A DNA stretch of 64,000 nucleotides, taken from NCBI GenBank assembly GCA_018389105.1, contig JACATO010001136.1:248001-312000 (forward strand), in the 5' to 3' direction. This DNA is from Nautilus pompilius. Its lineage: Eukaryota; Mollusca; Cephalopoda; Nautilida; Nautilidae. The notes beneath the pieces were generated by a model. It saw only the letters and a program-made list of their open reading frames with translations, searched no databases and was not told the DNA's origin. Below are positions 57,530-64,000 of the stretch, one piece after another; the first letter of the stretch is position 1, and every line of letters starts with the position of its first letter. The translations under genes were made by a program, and so were the position numbers.

Positions 57530-57559
57530 AAGTTATCATATGATAAAAGATGAGAAATG

Positions 57560-60500
57560 AGCTATTTGCACTTCCAAGATGGCGACTGTAAACAAACTTA
57601 AGTTGGTTGTCGTGTCTGCCGCCAGAGCTGTGACATATGTTGATAGATAGACATTGCCATTAGATAGAGTGCTGCTATATCCAAAGTTTACTGTATATAG
57701 TATATATATATACTTAGAGCCATATAGTAAAGCTTCAACTTCATTAAGCAGCCCTTAAATGTTAAAATTGATTAAATTTAATATGCATTTCTTATTTGTA
57801 CATTTGATTTTCAACACACTCATCTCATTTGTTCCAAACTTTTAAAATAATGACCACCTGTCATACTAAAAGAACCATCAACTTTTAAATATCTTGCATC
57901 TCCAGTTAGTTAATTCAGAAAATTACCAATATAAATTTTATTTGTAGCATTTGATCCAGACGTCACCAGCTAAGTTTGTAGTTTTCTGTTTTTTTTTTTT
58001 TTACTGTTTAGATTTATATTGTGTGCTTAATGCCATTTGTTAAACTATCATCAACATGCTTCTTAGTTGTTTCATCATTATTGGTCATTGGATTTACAAT
58101 ACATTTTAAAGTTTAAATCCATCATTAATTATGCAGCATCACTATCATCATATATGTAGGATTTATAACTCTCTTGTGCTAGAGAAAATGGTCCATTCTT
58201 TAATTTGTGTAGTATTGTTAAAAACTTTCAATTTTGCACCAACCATTCTGTTTAAAACTTCAGATATATTTTTTTTTTTAACAAAGAAAATGTTATTTTA
58301 ATCTTTGCATTTTAAATTGAATGAATCTAGTGCTCTTTCTTTTTTCCATCTGTTAATTTATCACTTCCATAATAAGTTGGATTTAATGCATTAGGTAAAA
58401 CATCAAATTTAACTCTAGTATTTGAAATTTAATTCTTTTTTGTTTTGTATCTCTAATTTGCTTGATAATATACAGTAGTTATTATGGGAAATGATAAACC
58501 AAACGTACTAGTGATAGTTGATGTGAAAGTAAGTGGAGAAAAATAGACATAAATGTCTCACCACTTGAAAGCAAAACAGGCAGCAGCTATGCTAAGTAAA
58601 TAAATTCTTTACGTGTCGCTCTTTTTCACCTTTATTAACCTTTCATAATCTTGAATTTTGTTTCATGAATCATCTTAGAAAATCTAGTGATATTGTTTCC
58701 GATGAAATAAAACCATCTACATTATCTTGAGGTCTAATTTCACCTATAACTTCTAATTTAATAAGTTTAAGATAAACTTTCCAACAGTTTGATCAGTTTG
58801 TGAATTTAAAGTTTGTTTTATACTTTTAGCAAATTCTGTCAGAAATTCTACACATAACTGATTACAAATAAAACTTTCTATTTTGAATTTCAAATGTGTG
58901 ATGACGAATAATTTTATCAGCAAAACTGCCTATCAAACCAAATTTTTAACTATATATTACAGAAATTAGTTAGAGGCGGCAAACCAAAAAGAATCAAAAC
59001 AATAAAAATTTGTATTAACTTCACACCAACAAGTCCAGGGTGTCCTATGACTTTTTAACTGAATGTAGGAATGTAGTATTTTCAAATATTTTACTAGAAA
59101 GACTTACCCTGCATAAAAACGTCTTTAAAGTGCTTTAATGTTTAACAATAGTTTAAAATGGCAGATTAGTTCCAGCTATTAAACCTTCACCATCGAATCT
59201 AGATTTTTCTTCCCCACACTTAGAAACATCATCATCAATTAGATATCTGTTATTTTGTTTTTTAAAAATATTTTCAGCTCCGATATCATCAGCATCACAT
59301 GCACAGTCTTTACTCCTACTTTTTTAGATATAAATCACTACCAAGATTAAGACAGAAACCTTTAACCACAGTTTTTTGTCCATCAACTTGAGTTAGTCCT
59401 CTATGGAAATTTGTAGCTAAGATGGTAAAATAGACTTTCCAATATCTAATAGAGTTGGTAAATTAGCTCCAAGAAATCCCACCAACTTTGTTGCTTTTTG
59501 CAACAGTTTGTATATCTTCATCAAAAAGTTCATTAAATCTTTACAACTTTTTTGGTTGGAATGATGCCATGGTGACATCTACAAATTCTGGTAGAGGTTC
59601 AATTTGATTAAAACCACTACCAGAAAATAGTTTAGATTAGAAGGTATACTATCTATCACAGATCCAATAAGAACAGGTAAAATCCCCCTGTTTCTTTCTA
59701 ATATTTTTTTTATTTGAGACATGCTAAGTTTTAAATCAAAACTTTTCATCATCTTCAACTTTATTTTTTTTGTATTCTTTGTAATAAGAATAGGAAAATC
59801 ACAAAAAATTGATTTCTATTTAACTTCAAAGTGACTCCCCAACTACACTGATCAATTTTTGTTTTTATGATGTTCATTTAAAAGATATCCAAGAGAAATA
59901 TATTGTAAATAATGTTGTTGTTGTTTTTTTTTAGTATCAATCAATGCTTTTCCTCTAATATTCCTTTTTTCAATTCTCTTAAGCATTTAATTTTTAAAAA
60001 ATTCAACTTACTTTTATTTTTGTCTCAAATACAATCTAAGTGATAAAAGTTCATCATGGAGATTGGTAATATTTCTATCTTTATCTGTAATCTAAAATTT
60101 TAATGCTTGAAATAAAAATTTCCTTTAACTAGCAAATAAACTACATTTTTTGGGTTTTCCAACTATTTTATATCCAGGTGAAACTGGAAAAAAATGAATA
60201 TAATATTGAGAACTATCTCCATCTATATATGAATCTTTATGAAGTCACATAATACAAGAATAAAATTAATTGGTTAAGTATTAACTGGATTATTACTTAT
60301 ATCATAACCAGAAGATAAAGTCTTAGTGTTAAATTCTAACAGAGTTCTTAAACTATCCTTTACAGTAAAATCATCTGTATGGTTATAACTAGTAACAGTG
60401 ATAGATTTGAGAGTAGCAGTATTAGTTTTAATGGTAACATAACGTTCTTGTTTGAATCCCAATGATTGTTAATTTTCATGTCTTGTTGCTAATTTATTTC

Positions 60501-63235
60501 CAAATAGTTCCATTATCAGCAACATATTTAAAAAATTATTTGTATTATTAAGTTTTGAAAGAGAGTTAGTTCTCACGATTAAACAAAGTAATCTCATATT
60601 TTGTAGAATCTAACTTTAGTGTTGGATTAAAATCTGTTTTAAAGTTTGTAGTTTTTTATGCTAAAACAAGACTTTAAGAACCTTTGGATTTTACTGTTTG
60701 TTCTGTGCTTTTTGCTATCTTATCCAATAGTTTTTTGATCATTTCTAATGTTTAAAAAAATTATTTATAAATTAATTTAAATTTAAACAGTTAATCTCCA
60801 ATTGCATCTATTTTATGAAAAACATTATTTTCAAATTGTTTAGATGCTAAAAGTAAACTGTCATTCTATTAAGTGATTTTGATTTTACAGTAAAATCTTT
60901 CTTGCATCTTCACCAGAATATGGGTTTGGTTGGATCTTTTGCCTTAGCTGAACTATGCATTAAAATTGTAACCTAATTTGTACTATTTTCTTCAGTAAGG
61001 GTATACTTAGCTGGTTTAGTTTTAACTAAAAGTTTCAATAAACCACGAGTGTTGTCAATTTAATAGTTATAGATATTAAGCTTATTAGGAATTACTCTTT
61101 TTGGTAGATAATCCTATTGAATGTTTGTGAGATTTAGTGTTGTAAAGCAAATGCAATGATCATGATTAGAAGCTAAATAATCTGCAGAATTTGCATCTAC
61201 TTCTATTTAGGACTTCTGTTGACTTTTCAAAGTAGAGAAACTGAAGATATTGTTAAAAGAACAGCTGAACCCAAGGATGATTCTTCTATTGTTGTTAATT
61301 TTTGAGGAATTAAAGATACAATTTCTAGATCTTTATTGGTAAGTACTGGAACTGGTAAAACTGGTTGCTTATTTGTATTTATAATCAGCTGAAATAATTT
61401 TGTTGATTTGGCATAAAAATCTTGCTCATCTGTTATTTTCTTGAAGAAAAGAAACTCTTTTTTTTTGTTTTTTCTTTTTAAATTTACTTTAATAGGAGAC
61501 CAAATCCATAATTTAAAAAAAATTTTTTCCTCTTTAATGCCATTTTTATAAAATAAGCAAGCATAGCATCTTACAGCACAGTTTGTTATTATGAACAAAA
61601 CTTACAGGGTTGTTAGATGGGGAAATAGACTTCTTCAACTTTAAATGCTATCTTCTATTTTGTTTATTGGATTAATTGTCCATGACTGAAGCCACAGTCT
61701 AACTCCTAACATTTTTAAAAAAATATTTAAATTAATCAAAAGTCATATCTTTACTAGCCAAGTCATCCTAAATATGCTGGATATCTTCTTAGATGATGCA
61801 AAGAAGATAATAACATCTTAATCACTTTCATTGGGTTTTCTTGGATGTTTGTGGAAATATAAAGGGCATCAATTTTTATTATGCCCATCTTTGGTATAGA
61901 ATTAATTATTTGGGATTGGTTTGATTTTTTTACCACACAAAATAATCAAAAAAATAAACCAATTTAAAAATGTTTTGAAATGTTTTTCGTGTCAGGATAT
62001 TAGTTGAGGGGGTCTTCAAAGAATTCTACACCTCTTTCTTGTACATCTTGTGTTCGTTCGCCCATTATTTCAAAAAAAATTTTATGGGTTTAAATTTTCA
62101 CTCTTTTAATGTATTTTCATTTTCAAAAATATTTATTGTCTCTTGTTTGTCAAGTTTATTAGCAAACAAAAAAAAAAACTCATTTTTTTTATTACTGATG
62201 CGAAAATTTTCCAAAAAAAAAAACAATCTAGAATAATCTGGAAATTCTTGGATCTAGCAACACTCGCGTAAGTAAAATTGTTTTACTGCATCCACTTTCC
62301 TATGATCAGTCCACATACACTTCTAGGTAATGAAGAAATTATGAACTTTACTGTTTTATTATTTATTTTTTTTTTTTTTTTTTCGATAAGTTTTAAATTC
62401 GTTCATTTACTTGAAAAAAAGGGAAAATGCTTGGATTTTAACAGCATATTTACCTTAATTTATTTTAATCTGTTTGGTTCCTGGCTCACTTTAAGTGTAC
62501 CTTCCTTCTGTAAACTCACGACTATTAGAAGAAACTCGGATCCTTGATGATATCTAGATGAATCATCAAAGCTAACTATGGAATCTTTGTTATTTAATGG
62601 CCCCTTCCCTCCTCCCTCCTCCCCCCCAAAAAAAAATATCTGAAAATTACTATCTTGTGATTCTGAGTTTTTAGACTCATGGATTAAAAAAAACAAAATA
62701 ACAGAAATCTATTGTTTAAAATGTACTAAAAATAATACAAAAATATGAAGACCAGGTTATTAGTATGAATAATTGATTCATTCTAAGATGTGGCACGTAA
62801 AATTTGTGGGACAAATAATGTGTTTTTCTCTTAGGATTAAATTTTGTCTCTGGAGGTGATACACTGTTGCCTTCAGAAAATCCTGGTTTTTCTTGAGCTG
62901 CACATCCTGGTTGCGTGTGGTCTGAGAACATGATTAGATTTAGGAGCAAATCTAAATAATTCACCAAAATATGTTGAAGAATCTACTAATTAAGTTACTC
63001 AAGTGTGCTATAAACACAATTTAAGATTTAAAGATGGTGATTTTGCAGACAGCTTTGCTGATATCCAAAACAGACAGAAAACTGATATGGATTAAATTCA
63101 TGCTGTTAATAATGTTTGAGATCCTAGTTTAAGAGAAAATAGTTGATAGATTTTTAGTTGAAACTGCATTGAAGGGTGAAATAGTTGTTGGAGGGAGGTC
63201 CCACCAAAGGCGGTACAGGTTCTGGTTTAAATAAA
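57560..63235. other. Very AT-rich region, probably interior of a decayed Polinton
   Basis: About 5.7 kb, broken into short frames on both strands with no intact gene. Small coding-like minus-strand stretches occur at 60274-60462 (QERYVTIKTNTATLKSITV) and 61227-61420, but I cannot assign them. The adjacent integrase relic suggests these are remains of Polinton genes; this is inference from position only. Confidence 0.3.
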
Positions 63236-63239
63236 AGAA

Positions 63240-63915
63240 AGGAAAAAAAAAATTGAAGACACCTGTCTTGTACCAGTTGAAGAGTTGCATAGCCCTGTTA
63301 GGAAAGATTACCCCAGAAGGTTGGTGTTTGTTCCTTCAGTAAATGATATCTGGTCAGCAGATTTAGTTGATATACGAACTTTTTCTAAATAGAATAAGGA
63401 TTATAGATATGTTCCTTTAAAAAATACAGCTGGAAAATCTTTAATAGAACATTTAAGTATTTATGTAAACAGCCTAGTAGAAAACCATATAAAGTTATGG
63501 ACTGATATGAAGATAGATCAGTTGTAGTTAAGAGATTTAATAAACTAATGTGGAAAATAATAGTAATTGGATAAACATTTTAGATACATTAATGGATTAG
63601 TATAACAACAAAAAAAAATATAAATCTATTGGCATGTCATGAAAAGAAGAAAGTGAAAAAGATAATGAAAACCAAGTAGACAAGAATTTTAACTAAGGAA
63701 GAAAGAATAAGAAACATCAACTTAAAGTTAATGATTTAGTATGAGTATATTGTTATAAAAACATTTTGAAAAAGGATACACTAAAAAATGGACTAATGAA
63801 ATGTAAAAAAAATCATAAAGATTAATAACTGTTCTTTGGACATAAATTAGAAGCATTTGGTGAAGAAATATTAGGATTGTTTTATGAGCAGGAGTTAGAA
63901 AAATCAACAGTGTCC
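63240..63915 (+). pseudogene. Broken Polinton/Maverick integrase
   Basis: The plus strand shows, in order, a PRRLVF segment and NDIWSADLVDIRTFSK near 63340-63390 (the first acidic residue region of a retroviral-type integrase core), NKDYRY, a later YKSIGM segment near 63625, and the C-terminal signature LGLFYEQELEKS near 63870-63900, which is characteristic of Polinton integrases. Many stops and frame changes, and loss of the central catalytic part, make it non-functional. Polintons are large virus-like self-synthesising transposons; the rest of this copy would lie in the AT-rich DNA to the left, to the right of the window, or both. Confidence 0.65.
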
Positions 63916-64000
63916 CAATAAAAGTGTCACTTGTCTCACAGGGTTCCACCGAAGGTGTGACTGGATTAAAGGCTAATGACAACCAAAATGTCCATAAGGT

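Overview
The window is animal nuclear DNA, probably from a mollusc. Genes are split by GT-AG introns (plus one GC-AG intron), vertebrate-recognisable proteins are spread over many short exons, and the introns are packed with microsatellites, minisatellites, tRNA-derived SINEs and DNA transposons. The 13-mer AGTTATCTCCCTT, which I remember as abundant in molluscan genomes, occurs twice. I had no database access, so family assignments rest on motifs read by eye and on splice-phase bookkeeping.

Layout. 1-5.6 kb: one immunoglobulin-like domain exon (minus strand) and a broken hAT-like transposase. 6-19 kb: simple-sequence arrays, a CpG-rich block holding a divergent pair of small candidate genes (8.55-9.45 kb), a 32-copy 43-bp minisatellite (10.8-12.2 kb), a Tc1/mariner relic and a second CpG-rich block. 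21.5-33.2 kb: a complete six-exon selenoprotein K gene (minus strand) with in-frame UGA and a 3' UTR SECIS element; its first intron carries an 11-copy G-rich minisatellite. 34.3-43.2 kb: a complete eight-exon RPUSD3 gene (minus strand). 44.6 kb onward: the first five coding exons of BAP1 (plus strand), divergent from RPUSD3. After BAP1 exon 5 (50.84 kb) no further exon was found; the remaining 13 kb holds an intact Tigger/pogo transposon, a decayed transposon-related gene, and an AT-rich stretch ending in a broken Polinton/Maverick integrase.

How the genes relate. RPUSD3 (mitochondrial RNA pseudouridine synthase family) and BAP1 (nuclear H2A deubiquitinase) are head to head, about 1.4 kb between start codons. 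SELENOK (ER-membrane selenoprotein) follows RPUSD3 head to tail, with about 1.1 kb between the RPUSD3 poly(A) signal and the SELENOK start. These are unrelated housekeeping functions, so the clustering is probably chromosomal rather than operonic. The three gene models are supported by exact reading-phase agreement across every intron (RPUSD3 434 codons including stop; SELENOK 92 codons including stop; BAP1 124 codons so far). Most long open frames elsewhere are artefacts of tandem repeats.
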